Below are positions 12,325 to 23,865 of a DNA stretch of 64,000 nucleotides, piece by piece; the stretch's first letter is position 1, and the number at the start of each line of letters is the position of its first letter. A model generated the notes under the pieces. That model did not search any database. It had not been told where the DNA came from and saw nothing but the letters and a program-made list of their open reading frames with translations. The translations under genes and the position numbers were made by a program. The DNA is from Magicicada septendecula. Lineage: Eukaryota > Arthropoda > Insecta > Hemiptera > Cicadidae. The stretch covers positions 196,520,134-196,584,133 of the forward strand of contig CM068373.1 in the NCBI GenBank assembly GCA_034769895.1, given 5' to 3'.

Positions 12325-13256
12325 ATTATCTTGTTGTTGCATCCTCTTCGTTCACTTATTAATTTAATAATATATATAATACTTTCACTTATGAACTTAC
12401 TATTGTTATTCCCAAACGTTTCAAGATGTTGTTTCTCTTCTTCAGTGGGTTGAGTACTAATTGTCGATTACAGAATAACCGTTACGGAATGGAGTGTGTG
12501 GTGGGGGTTGATGGTAGGAAGGGATTGGCGCTGAGGTTCGAATTATGTGTGTGGATCAGTGTGTCAAATAGTGTATGTGATTTGTAATGTATCTGTTCAT
12601 TTAATATGTTGTTTGGTTGTAGTGTGTGATATCTGTATATTTCAAATTGTTCAGCTGTGTTTAGTTTTCTACTTTTTGGTAAGTAGTGTAATATTTCCAT
12701 GTTGTGTTCTATGTTTGTGTAGCTGTGGTTTTCGTTATGTAAATGTGTGGCAAATGTGGAATGTATGTAGTTTGTGGTGAGGGCTTTATAATACTTTCAC
12801 TTATGAACTTACTATTGTTATTCCCAAACGTTTCAAGCCCTCACCACAAACTACATACATTCCACATTTGCCACACATTTACATAACGAAAACCACAGCT
12901 ACACAAACATAGAACACAACATGGAAATATTACACTACTTACCAAAAAGTAGAAAACTAAACACAGCTGAACAATTTGAAATATACAGATATCACACACT
13001 ACAACCAAACAACATATTAAATGAACAGATACATTACAAATCACATACACTATTTGACACACTGATCCACACACATAATTCGAACCTCAGTGCCAATCCC
13101 TTCCTACCATCAACCCCCACCACACACTCCATTCCGTAACGGTTATTCTGTAATCGACAGTTAGTACTCAACCCACTGAAGAAGAGAAACAACATCTTGA
13201 AACGTTTGGGAATAACAATAGTAAGTTCATAAGTGAAAGTATTATATATATTATTA
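12325..13256. mobile_element. Truncated Penelope-like element in inverted-pair form
   Basis: Flanked by the 11-bp duplication AATGACAGGAA (12314-12324 and 13257-13267) and absent from the other LTR. It consists of two inverted copies of a Penelope 3' end: minus strand about 12325-12786 and plus strand about 12838-13256, with an extra minus-oriented tail fragment (12787-12837) between them. Each copy encodes an identical 72-residue frame (EQFEIYRYHTLQPNNILNEQ..KSHTLFDT) that aligns with the end of the GIY-YIG protein at 42946-43533. Both outer ends carry the tail GAAACGTTTGGGAATAAC. The body is severely 5'-truncated and there is no RT. Confidence 0.82.
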
Positions 13257-16200
13257 AATGACAGGAATTAAGTTCCACCATTGACCAGAAAAATATTGTA
13301 AATAATACAAAAAAGATTTGTGTTAATGTGTAAGAAGGAATTGTATAAACATGTGTAACAAAATAGGTAAAGTATTATGTTAATATACCGTAGTGAAGTC
13401 AGTTTAGTAGTAGAAAAATACTGCACTAAAACAGATGGTACATTGTTACACAACCCACAGGGAAGAGACCTATTACAACAGAAAATGATACATATTAGTA
13501 TAAATATATGATCATCAACTATGTTATCAAACGAGAATTTATTATAAGTAATAATAATAAATATTGAGAGACAATGTAATATATTGCAAAACAATGTAAA
13601 TAGAACAAGTGAAACATAATGGCACAGAGAATAGCAGAGATGAGAAAAGTATGCCAATTTAGTTAAGCAAAGTACAGTATCAAAACCAATATCAATGTTT
13701 ATAAGAGTATTACCAGTAATGAGATAAATATCTGATAATACATTGAGGACAGATTCTGAACATGATAAGAACAATATTGTAACTAAATTATTGTAAACTA
13801 ACTAACTATGTACATATGACCAGAAGTAAGCTGAACCATTGTATAACTAATTAGTTAAGAAAAATACTGTATCAAATATTGAGCACAGAGTGTTACAATT
13901 GTTACCAGTAGTAAGAGGAAATCCCAATGATACTTTGAGAACAGATAATGATCATAAAAACAGTCATATTATATACAAACAATTAAAAACCAAATGACTA
14001 ATATGAAGAAAACCAAATGTAAACAAACATTGACAAACAAGTTATTTATGAAAAATATAGCATATAAACTTGTGTAAAAGTAAATGGAAACATTACCAAA
14101 AGTTAGAATAATATCTAATGCTACTTTGGGAATCCAAACCAAATAGAACAATAACAATTTAGTTGTTGTATTAGAAAAAATAAATGACTATTATGATATG
14201 ACACAACATAAACAGAGCCATTACTGAAAGATTGAAGAGTTCTGAACTAATTAAAAGATAACCATTATATATAATAAATTAGGTACTATGTGTGTACACT
14301 AATTATAATCATTACATGATATGATTTATATAGAGAAGACCAAAAATAAGGTGAAAAATTGTATAAGAGAGATAGGAGAGGACTGAAACTATGTAAATAT
14401 TAAATTAACCACAGTCATATATAGATATTATAGTGTAAAATTGTGTAAATAAACATTACTAGTATTATTAGATAGTAATATGATCATTTTAAATAAGAAA
14501 AATTAGTTCTAAGCATATTTATGAAAAATCTAACATGGACGCTTAATGACGCCATAACGAGATTTGTGTAGGGAACAATTATTCCCAAATTGTAAATTAA
14601 ACCAATTGAGATATAGACTCAAAGTGTTTATTTAAGAAGTGTTTTATTATAATTAAGTAAAATCTGGCGTAACGAACTTATAAAAATAAGATACACCAGA
14701 AATAACAAATAAAATCGTTATTGTGATAGTAGTGATGAACGGAAAATAAGCGTTTTTGGACTTAAATTATCAAGCAAAACGTCCTGAATTCACTGATATC
14801 AACCAATTAACGATAGGACGTAAAGTAAGAAAGTTATGGTAATTTTAAACTTTTCAGTTAAATTTTTGTACCAGTGATGACGTCAAAAAGCCTCCACACC
14901 AAACTCGATTTTGTCAAAAAATTAAATATTTTAATAAAACAAAGGCCTTTGGGTCAGAGAGTACAACGTCTCCAGCCAATAGAATGAATGACTTTCGACA
15001 GACAACCGAGAGACGCTTCAGAGGAGCAGGACAGTCTACGATCAACCATCAGACGAATAGGCCACGCCGCTCAAGACAAAAAGAAGAAGTTTATTTTTTA
15101 AAACTGTGCGCGCCATATACGTCAGTACAACAACATACAGTTAACCTTAACACAACATTTATACATACGAGTGAAAAAGTGCGGAGTTGATTAATTAAAC
15201 AAGTAGGTCAGTGTATAATGTCGACCATACTTGCGAGTGATGTGTTAAATAAGAAACAGGGAGTACAATTTTATTTGAACAATATTGACGAAAATAATAA
15301 TTTTTGTGAATAGCTAACTTTCGATACCACGCAAGTCAGATAATGCAGAGTATCGAAAACAGTAATTAAATTATCAGAATTAAGGAAAGATTTAAATCAC
15401 CATTATTAAAATATTATAAAAATATTTGAATTAATTATAATAATTTAAAATATAATGTTTGAAATAATTATTAATGAATACAAGAATATTTAGTCACTCA
15501 TTTGACTAAACTTATTTTTCTTGAATTTTTTCGATGTTTTGAAATATACTTTATTAGTTTTCATACAGTATAAATAAATGTAATTCTGATAATCGTATAT
15601 TCAATTATTACGAATGATATGTTTATATGTATAGTTTAAGAAATAATAACTGTTAAGAAATAATACTTATCCATTGTAACAACACCGGTTAATTCTAACC
15701 TCAGAAACCATTACGGTAACTTGATAATTTCAATATTACCGATCTGTTCTCAAGTAACATCCAAATCAAATAGAATAATTAACAAGAGTTTTTTGAGAAA
15801 TTTTTCTCTTGTGAATAGATGATTTTTAAAACGAATTATTAAACGAAAGTAATACATTTTTAAATACTGTACAAGTCATACAGCTTGATAATTGCAAACT
15901 AGTATTAGAGATGCGTGCGCATGCCCGCGTACGATAGTTTCATAAATACCAGACATATGGTACCAATTTTTGATTTTTTATATTTGTTCACTTATTATTC
16001 ATTATTGTTAATTCTATATCGTTATTTGTATTACATCTTGTGCCTGGTATCATGTTACCTAAAAGAACCTAACGAAATATGGTAATTCACTGAATCAAAG
16101 TAACATAACCTATTGCAGTTAAATTATTGTACTAATAACAGGTCTACCAGCCTTGAGGAATTAGACAGAGTCTTATTTGAATTTTTTTATTGTAATCGGT

Positions 16201-16748
16201 AATTGAAAGGTTGTTAACTATTGCTTATTAATTGTCAAAGATTTTATTATTTATTAAATTGTTAATAAACCTCCAATTTTATTACCATAAAAGGAGTATC
16301 ATTTCTATTAAAAATAAATTCATTTATTTTTTAATCAGTTCTGACACAGGTGGCGGAAGAATTTAAAAAGATTTAGCATAATTCAGAATATTCATCAGAT
16401 ATTGCTTCATTTACTATTGTGTGTGATAATATATTAAATATTCAATCCGAATATTTACTTGTATTTGAAGTGCATGTTTTCAGAAGGAACGTCACAGAAC
16501 AGGATTGAAGTATTCAAGTGTGGTAAGTGAGAGAGATACACAACAAAGTGCGCGAACCATTTTTAAAATAAAAGGAGTGAACTATTATAACGTACCCATT
16601 AAAAACAATACAATAACACCAATAACCTTAACAATTACGATTACATCTTTTAATAAACAACATTATCGTAGATACCAGTGCGTGTCTACACTCACACGAA
16701 CACACCAAAATATAAATAAATATCTTATACTTGTAATTTTACTTTACA

Positions 16749-17090
16749 ATATCAATTAATATTCTTAATGGCATAAAATGTGAGTGAATTGAATATTAAC
16801 ATAAATTGCATAAATCCTGCCACATTATGTTCAAGTTAATGGTTGCAAGAATATTATTCACAAACTAGAAAATTACTAATCCTTAAGTGTTGTATAGAAA
16901 AGAATTTAAATAGGCTAGCCTTTTAGTAACTCAGTAAGCACATTTATGATATTTTAATTTATAACATATTCCCCAACAAAATATAAAGATTACACACACA
17001 AGCACATACACAACATAAATGACACAACATCCCTCATTTCTGTACAAAACCCCTCATAAAACCCTTTTCAACTAGAATAAATAAATGCAC

Positions 17091-17144
<54 letters not shown>

Positions 17145-18894
17145 CAAGGTAATTAGATAAATCTCAGTTACGGAGCATTAATATGTCAAGGTAATTAGCA
17201 GCAGAAAATGTAAGTGCCCCCAACCAAACCAGAGACTCAAAATAATAATCAACCCTCACTTTAATCATAATAAGCAATAAGCGTATGTGACCATGAAAAT
17301 AGTTTCACAACTTAAAAACATCAGACAGCCCCCTTTTCGTGACTGGAATTCTGCCATGACCGCATGACATGAAAGCACAAAATAACTAACTCTCGAATAG
17401 CTTTAATTTGATAAAAGGTAGAACTTAGAGCTGCGGATATGTGTGTGTGTGTGTGTAATTTTCTTACACATTATAAGCAGATATAATAGATTTCATTAGG
17501 TTTAATTATGTAATGTTCACACATGTAGTCACAGAACTGAACATGAGAGTTTGTGCAAAAGTTTAATGGTTAAAACTTCATGAGTGAGCTTCTGGGAGCT
17601 TCCGTGAATTCACAGTGTAGTTGAGAGAGAATTAAATAAATAGAATGGTCCCACCTGGATCGTCCGGTGCACTTAAGCAATACTTTGGCTGATCAGTAGT
17701 GTCTCGGTTGTACTAAGAAGTCCTGGGGCAGCGTAGCGTCATAAGTGTGTCTGAAAGGGTAGATCTCGACTGACGGCATATCATGGCTAAAGGATCGTCT
17801 CTGCCAGGAGGGTGGACAGTTGGTCGTCACACCCGACACCCATCTCGCCCTTATTCGAGCACCTGTGACATGCAATGAGTTGTATTGGGTGTCATAAGGA
17901 AATGATCTCGCCACATACGCCATCAGTATTAAATTGCTAACACAACGTTAATGCTTCAACAGCCACTACACACACATCACCACTAATTCGTATTAATCTG
18001 GATTGAACACCCAGCTGTGACTTGTTTCACTCAACCACTAATTACGTTTTAAGTATTTCATTGAGAACGTTATTCACATAATTATTAATGACACAAAAAA
18101 AGCTGAGTGCAAGATGTGCATTATCATTTTCCTCACTGGAATTAATTTGACCCGCAACATTCACACTCATAATAAGTCGATCTTTAATTTGCACAAACGC
18201 CCAACTTGAAAACTGATATACACGCACACACACAAGGTATATTTTATAATTAAAGCTGAAACACAAAAAAATATATTTGGGGTTAAAATATTTTTAGAAC
18301 CCGTTAACTTGTACATACCTGGAGCAGAACTTTATTCAGCCACTCGGAGAAAAGCGACGAAGTCCTGAACTGATGAGTGCCGTCAGCCGAGAGCAGATGA
18401 TCTGGTTGAGGGTTCAAAAAGAAATGAGGAAGATTCGAAGTGTCTGTCCAACCACGAAACCTCTCGGATGCAGGAATGCACAAAAACAGCTGGACGCGCC
18501 AACTGAATATCGTCGCTGCACAACAACAGTGAGCATAGCACAACGGCGACGAGATGCCGTGGCCGCGCATTTTAAAAACACATCGCCTACATGCCGAACC
18601 CAGTACGGCACAATACCACGAGCAGTGACATCCAGGCGAGAATCCTTAGTGGTAACTGACTACGCCTACTCAAAATTAATGAAGTTGAAAGCACTGAATA
18701 AATCATTAAAATTTAAAAATATACAGAAGCACAATTAGAACATTTGTATGTGAAACCTGTGTATTAACGCAAAAGATGAACAGCATTTAAGAATGTTCGA
18801 ACAAACATTTTTTGAACCTGTGCAAAATAACGACAGCTCACGGAGACCGGGAGAATATGAAGGAATTGTGAAATAAATAATCTAATTCACGGAA
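16749..18894. other. Intergenic with microsatellites
   Basis: Contains a (TA)n run at about 17094-17139 and a short (GT)n near 17441-17456. On the minus strand, CTCCAG followed by GTATGT at about 18315-18324 looks like an exon end with a splice donor, and an open minus-strand frame precedes it (18304-18570). No homology was recognised, so no gene is claimed. Confidence 0.5.
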
Positions 18895-19154
18895 CTGATA
18901 TAGTAAGGTTTATAAAGAGTAGACGGATAGCCTGACTGGAACACACAATGAGGATAGAACAACAGAATTCTCAGAAAATTTTTAGAATGGAGACCATAGA
19001 TAGCAGATCAAGAGGAGGGCCAAGGAAGAGATGGATGCAGGATGTTGAGGAGGATTTGAGGAATATGAGGCTAAGAAGATGGAGAAGACTGTGTAATGAG
19101 AAGGCTGAATGGAGAAAAATCGTTGAAGAGCCTGAAACCCACACTGGTTTGTAA
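18895..19154 (+). pseudogene. LINE ORF2 C-terminal relic
   Basis: The plus-strand frame reads DIVRFIKSRRIAWLEH, then RGGPRKRWMQDVEEDL, WRRLCNEKAEWRKIVEE and THTGL before a stop. This is the familiar C-terminal tail of insect LINE ORF2 proteins (K..R..WLGH, GRPrxRW.DDV..DL, AxdRxxWR). Only about 85 codons are left and no RT palm is adjacent, so it is a 3' fragment. It need not belong with the palm relic at 1.5 kb. Confidence 0.8.
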
Positions 19155-20395
19155 CGCCAGTAGGAGAAGAATATCTAAAGTTACCAGCCTTTCATTTCCG
19201 TTCCTTTTTAAGATATAGCCGAAGGATGTGCCTGTTTACATTTGGTGGCAGCTAAACTTTGTCGTCCGTTTCAGTTCACGCAGACTCGAATAATTAGTTC
19301 TACAGATGAGTCCACGGTATGCTTAGTGTTTTTCCGAAACCAGTAATTTCAGAAGTTTCAACTTTATTTAGGCGTGTAGCGTTCCAAGTCACGATTCCAG
19401 TCCGCACCTGGCTATTGAAGATACAACTGCCTTGGCTGCATTCGTAGTTTGTAAAATCAGAGGGGAGAAAACATTACGGCAAATTCCCTCACCCCAATCA
19501 GTACTGGATCAGGACATTTTGCGTTTAAACAGGAATGCTTATTATCCAATTTTAACACATTTTCAACAATTCTGTCTATTTCATTTTTCAATTCACAGTA
19601 CTGACTACTGATATTGTACTGTGCCTGCAGGTGGGTGTAGTATTAAATGACTTAATAGAACAGACAATAATTAGGCTACTCTATTGATTACTTTTATAAT
19701 CTACAAGTTGACATGAAAAAAATAATTGGGAGCTGGAGATACAATTGAGGCGGATTTGCCGTTGTGCAGGCAAGGACGTTCTAATATTTTAGATTATCTG
19801 ACAGAAAGAATTTTAGAATCTAAATTTATTTAGTTAAGGTGATTTCTGAAATCTAATGAATTTTAGATAAAATAAATTTTACCTCTTGTTTTCTTCAAAA
19901 TGGGTGTATTTAACACGGATTTTTGACTTTTACGTACTTCCAAAAATTTACTATTAAATTTTAATTGTTGTAATTGTTAACAATGAATTGATTGTTAGCA
20001 ATTGAACGAAACTAATGAATTTATTTATTTTAAATCAAATTGTCAACGATTACAGACGTATTCCGTTGGTGTCTCTGCAAATAAATCCATCTCGTGGAGT
20101 GTTTACCCATTGTGAAATTCTCGAGGTATAGGGGGTTTTTTGCAGTTTTGATTGCTACGATTAGGGCACGGGCATCAAACTCACACACACCGTTTGGCGG
20201 ACACACGGCCTGCGTTACAGTCTGCGTGTTGGGGGTCAGTGCGAGCGCGCGCGGCTTGCATTGACTCCAACACGTACTCTGGTACGCGCAAGCATGTGTC
20301 GCCCACATGTACAGACTCACACCGCACCGCTTGAGCCGACGTGTCCCGCGTTGCAAGTAGTGTGTAGGAGGGGGTACGGAAACAGTGGAAGAGGG
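19155..20395. other. Intergenic, nothing recognised
   Basis: No supported gene. The second half is more GC-rich, with overlapping open frames around 20030-20447 on both strands that match nothing I know. Confidence 0.5.
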
Positions 20396-20695
20396 TGGTG
20401 GTGGTGATGTCACGATCCTGACCTACCTCAACAGCCAGTGACGTCACTGAAACAACAATGGGGTCATTGTTTTAGTAGCGTCTATTGTTTCCGTGTGGAA
20501 ACAATGGGGTCATTGGTTTAGTGCTGCCTATTGTTTTATTGGCGCTCATTGTTTCCTTGTGGAAACAATAGCGCCTATTGTTTTATTCGCGCCATGGTTT
20601 CCGTATCGCCTATTGTTTCAGTGGCGCTATTGTTTCAGCGAGGTCACAGGTTGTTGAGGTAGGTCATGATCGTGAGGTCACCACCACCACCACCC
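20396..20695. repeat. Hairpin-rich repeat with about 38-bp inverted ends
   Basis: The ends are inverted: GTGATGTCACGATCCTGACC..TACCTCAACA on the left and TGTTGAGGTAGGTCATGATC..GAGGTCACCACC on the right. Inside are two perfect small hairpins, ATTGTTTCC-N4-GGAAACAAT (about 20484-20505 and 20549-20570), and repeats of CGCCTATTGTTTC. It looks like a small non-autonomous DNA element or cruciform-prone repeat. No clear target duplication was identified. Confidence 0.65.
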
Positions 20696-20779
20696 CCCGG
20701 TCCACTGGCGTAGTATTCCTACCATGTTGTATCGGGGGGGTGCTCCGTGGGTGTGTGCGAATTTTTTCGCAAAATATTT

Positions 20780-21110
20780 CCCTCTCGTTCATTTCGGTCT
20801 CGGTCTCGGTCATGACGCTGGCCTAGGATTCTCTCCAAAATATCTCGGGGGGGGGTCTCGGTCATGCCATCGCTGGCCTAGGAGTCTCTCCAAAATATCT
20901 CGGGGGTGTCGATCTCGGTCATTTCGACCTCAGTCTCTTTCATATGGATCTCGGTCTCGATATCGTTCATATCGATTTAGGTTTTGTTCATATTGATCTC
21001 GGTCTCGATCTCGTTCACTTCGGTCTCGGTATCGTTAATTTCGGTCTCGCTCTCGGACATCTTAGTCTCGGTCTCGGTCAGTTCGGTCTCGGTGCTAGTG
21101 GTCGGGCTCG
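20780..21110. repeat. Degenerate GGTCTCGGTCTCGGTCAT tandem repeats
   Basis: Short tandem repeats built on TTTCGGTCTCGGTC with variants, lying just outside the outer-left promoter. The inverted counterpart (about 47455-47550) has only a few copies of GACCGAAATGAACG. The open plus-strand frames are repeat artefacts. Confidence 0.8.
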
Positions 21111-21117
21111 GGCTCCG

Positions 21118-21184
21118 GACGAAGCGTCGCTCGCGACTGTCGACATAAGACTGAAAGGGATAGCCAACGAGCTCCGTTTATATA
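21118..21184 (-). promoter_or_regulatory. Outer-left copy of repeated core promoter
   Basis: On the minus strand: TATATAAA (21177-21184), then the initiator TCAGTC (21149-21154) 32 nt downstream, then GTCGACA and a leader hairpin GTCGC-GA-GCGAC. Three other copies of this cassette occur at 27.09-27.13, 29.87-29.93 and 47.37-47.42 kb. It points outward, but no gene follows it here, only tandem repeats. Confidence 0.75.
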
Positions 21185-21235
21185 GACGGACAATCCCCCT
21201 CTTGTTCTACCATTGAGTGTAACTACACAACACGT

Positions 21236-21276
21236 ATTGCACCATACCGTTTCACGGTGACATGATGGAACAGTTC
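21236..21276. promoter_or_regulatory. Dyad motif TTGCACCATAC..GTTTCAC..TGA (copy 1)
   Basis: One of a family of related blocks of about 35 bp (also near 25885-25925, 27207-27243, 29762-29797, 31104-31143 and 47318-47350). The centre, TCACCGTGA or variants, is a small palindrome. The copies at 21.2, 27.2, 29.8 and 47.3 kb sit 30-100 bp upstream of the repeated promoter, which suggests a protein-binding site. Confidence 0.6.
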
Positions 21277-21670
21277 AACAAGTGAATTGCACAACAACCC
21301 GTAACTAATTAAGCAATAAACAGCAATAGATCCAATAAAAAAAAAACCAAACCCGGTCTACGCAAGTCAGTGACAAGTTGCTCCGACTGCGGACAATGGA
21401 ACACTGACCACGTCAACACTTTGACATTCGTATAAATGATGCGTAGCGGGGGAATGGAACGAGAAGGTGAAAAAACCTATTAACACAAGCAATATTTTAC
21501 GTAACAAGTCGGCAGTACCAACAAACGTCTCGAATCAAATCTGTAAAACCCGTTAGCACCATTTAATTTATAAACAATAAAAATAACGAAGCAATAAACC
21601 GCAATTTATGATCATAAAACGTGTATTATGTCAACCCTAAAGACTATTGAACCAGTACTCCCTCCCCACA

Positions 21671-22976
21671 AAAGTTAGTTTCATGCAACTATAAACAAAT
21701 TAAATGATTCCAACTGTAAGAAATGCAAAGCTAAAAAAAATACCAAAACATCTAAAGAAGTGGGTACTGGAACGTAAAATTCTATTTCTGTACACGTGCG
21801 CATTCGAACACAAAATTTACTCTGTTAAAAGTTAGCAAACGTATTACCAACCTCCTATAACTAAAAAGATGAAAAATATAAAAAATGTAATAAATAAATT
21901 TAGATATTATAAAAGTAATAGGCTATATACAAAAATACAAAAATCTAATGTTAAGTAATGTAAATAGGTGGTAAGCCTTTAAAAAGTATAATTAACAAAA
22001 ATAATCGTAGATATTACAAAAAGAATATACACAAAAAATACAAAACGTAATGACTAAAAAGTTAGTTTCATATAACTATAAAGAAAGTAAATGATTCCAG
22101 CTGTAAGAAATGCAAAGCTAAAAAATACCGAAACGCCTAAAGAAGTGGGTACTGGAACGTAAAATTTTGTTTCTGTATACGTGCGCATTCGAACACAAAA
22201 TTTACCTGTAAAAAGTCAGTGAAACGTATTACCAACCATTTATAATTAAAAAGATGAAAAATATTAAAATGTAATAAATAATGTTACACATTATAAAAGT
22301 AATATATATATATATATATATACTGTTAATGATTTCGAGGTTCGGTCATTAATCATGAAAACTCAGTTTTGCGACGTTTCGAGATTTATTCTTCTCATAA
22401 TCATGCCTACAACATTAAAATATAGTCTTACTACAATTATATTATTTGTAAGTGTGTATAGGTGTGTGTAAAGTCATACATTACTATAACTATTTATTAC
22501 CTTAACTGTGAGATGAGCTACAGCAACCACATTACACTAAACACTAATGATAAGTGTTTAGTGTAATGTAGTTGCTGTAGCTCATCTCACAGTTAAGGTA
22601 ATAAATAGTTATAGTAATGTATGACTTTACACACACCTATACACACTTGCAAATAATATAATTGTAGTAAGACTATATTTTAATGTTGTAGGCATGATTA
22701 TGAGAAGAATAAATCTCGAAACGTCGCAAAACTGAGTTTTCATGATTAATGACCGAACCTCGAAATCATTAACAGTATAATAATACGGTCGATAATTAAC
22801 ATTCCTATATATATATATATACATACAAAAATAAAAAAATGTAATGTTAATCAATGTAAATAGGTGATAAGCGATTAAAAAGTATAATTAAGAAAAATAA
22901 TCGCTGATATTACAAAAATAATATATAAAAATAATACAAAAATATACAAAAAGTAATGATTAAAAATATATAAAAA
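21671..22976. repeat. Tandem duplication of about 390 bp in the left arm
   Basis: Copy 1 (about 21671-22060) and copy 2 (about 22061-22976) share GTTAGTTTCAT, AAGAAGTGGGTACTGGAACG and GTGCGCATTCGAACACAAAA in the same order. Copy 2 is interrupted by a palindrome of about 0.5 kb at 22320-22795. Neither copy encodes a recognisable protein. The right arm lacks this segment. Confidence 0.88.
22320..22795. mobile_element. Near-perfect 0.48-kb palindrome, Penelope-tail-like
   Basis: Two arms of about 225 bp meet around 22547-22552 with a loop of only a few bases. The outer ends contain CTCGAAACGTCGCAAAACTGAG (split here by arm orientation), recalling the GAAACG-containing tails of the Penelope copies at 13.2 and 45.3 kb. 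It sits in a (TA)n run inside a tandem-duplicate copy, so the target duplication cannot be read. I infer an inverted pair of Penelope 3' tails with no coding remnant. Confidence 0.6.
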
Positions 22977-23500
22977 CACGACCGACATGTTGAACCTATA
23001 CAATTCGACACTACTCCAAACGAAGAATGCCACATTAACCATTTAAAACAAAATGAGGGATTTATAATAATGTACCCCCACCCCTCTCCAAAAAAGCGCT
23101 AACGTTAAGACGTACTTGTAAAGAAATTAAGGTAGTCCAAACTCCCGAATTCGTGTTTAGAAACAAAGTCAACAATAGCGATTACATATACATACATATT
23201 ATCACCAATGGTACAAGTAATCATACACGTATACAAATCATTGAGGAGAAAAAACGGATGATCAATTACCCGATTCAATTACCGAAGCCGATAAGAAGCG
23301 AAAGTAGGAAACAATACGACATTGCGGTAAAAAAAATATAAACGTGAGCGAGCGTGCGCCCTTTGTGTAATGTAGAAAATAAGACCTGCCATTCACCTTT
23401 CTCAATGGCACGCGAAAAAAACGCAGTGTTACACGTTCTGTTCACCAACAGAGCAACATCTGGACAATCCCATCCTCGCGGGGGGCTACCGGCGGGCGGG
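22977..23500. other. Noncoding left-arm segment
   Basis: No gene. The part from about 23280 (GAAGCGAAAGTAGGAAACAA onward) through AACGTGAGCGAGCGTGCGCC matches 46.49-46.70 kb in inverted orientation and belongs to the palindrome. Confidence 0.6.
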
Positions 23501-23657
23501 CGCGGAGAATTGTTTCGTGTGCGAGTGTGTGTGTGTAGACAACCTCAATTAGCTCGCTGAATAGGCGAGGTAACAAACTGAAGAGATGTCTATGTACTTA
23601 CACAAAAATCTTAATCTTTAAATTATGTCTTACTTTAATCGTAGTAATCGAATTTGT

Positions 23658-23852
23658 CGTACGGCGTGCACTCAGCGTCGTGAGGCAAACTGAGTAGGCG
23701 CTGAGATAACAGCGCCGCCTCCTGGCTGTGAATACCGCAACTAGCGACTGGTGGCGCGTAGTACTAGCCATACACCGTCATACTAACAAAAGCCGCGCGG
23801 TACGCCTTGGTCCTTAACGGACTGTTGAGCGGAGGTTTATTTATTTATTATT
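23658..23852. mobile_element. 195-bp insertion with 13-bp target duplication
   Basis: The left arm contains 195 bp that the right arm (around 32985) lacks. It is bracketed by TAATCGAATTTGT at 23645-23657 and 23853-23865, which occurs once at the right-arm site. The insert is GC-rich and ends in (TTTA)-type text. A target duplication of this length plus a simple tail suggests a SINE-like retroposon. No clear tRNA A/B boxes were recognised. Confidence 0.75.
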
Positions 23853-23865
23853 TAATCGAATTTGT

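Larger units (their letters stand above)
2283..16748 (+). mobile_element. 14.5-kb gag-only LTR retrotransposon (element A)
   Basis: Two very long direct repeats (2283-6533 and 10245-16748) both start TGTAAC and end TTACA, and are flanked by the 4-bp duplication ATAT at 2279-2282 and 16749-16752. The 3.7-kb interior carries one large ORF and a tandem array but no protease, reverse transcriptase or integrase, so it could move only with borrowed enzymes. The TG..CA ends and 4-bp duplication fit the Ty3/gypsy group, but without pol the family is not proven. The LTRs look nearly identical outside two later insertions in the 3' LTR, suggesting a young element. Confidence 0.9.
10245..16748 (+). repeat. 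3' LTR of element A, with two nested insertions
   Basis: Matches 2283-6533 but is interrupted at 11029-12295 (solo LTR, ATTT duplication) and 12325-13256 (Penelope-like fragment, 11-bp duplication). It also has a short extra segment around 13870-13920. Removing the insertions restores continuity with the 5' LTR, so both arrived after element A. Confidence 0.93.

Noticed and set aside
12547..13074. 77-codon Cys-rich ORFs in mirror copies
   Set aside because: Opposite-strand shadows of the Penelope C-terminal fragments.
18304..18738. Possible host exon with splice donor
   Set aside because: The donor-like CTCCAG/GTATGT is suggestive, but both strands are open and no protein similarity was recognised.
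20030..20447. Overlapping GC-rich ORFs around 20.2 kb
   Set aside because: Three frames on both strands are open together, without motif or homology.
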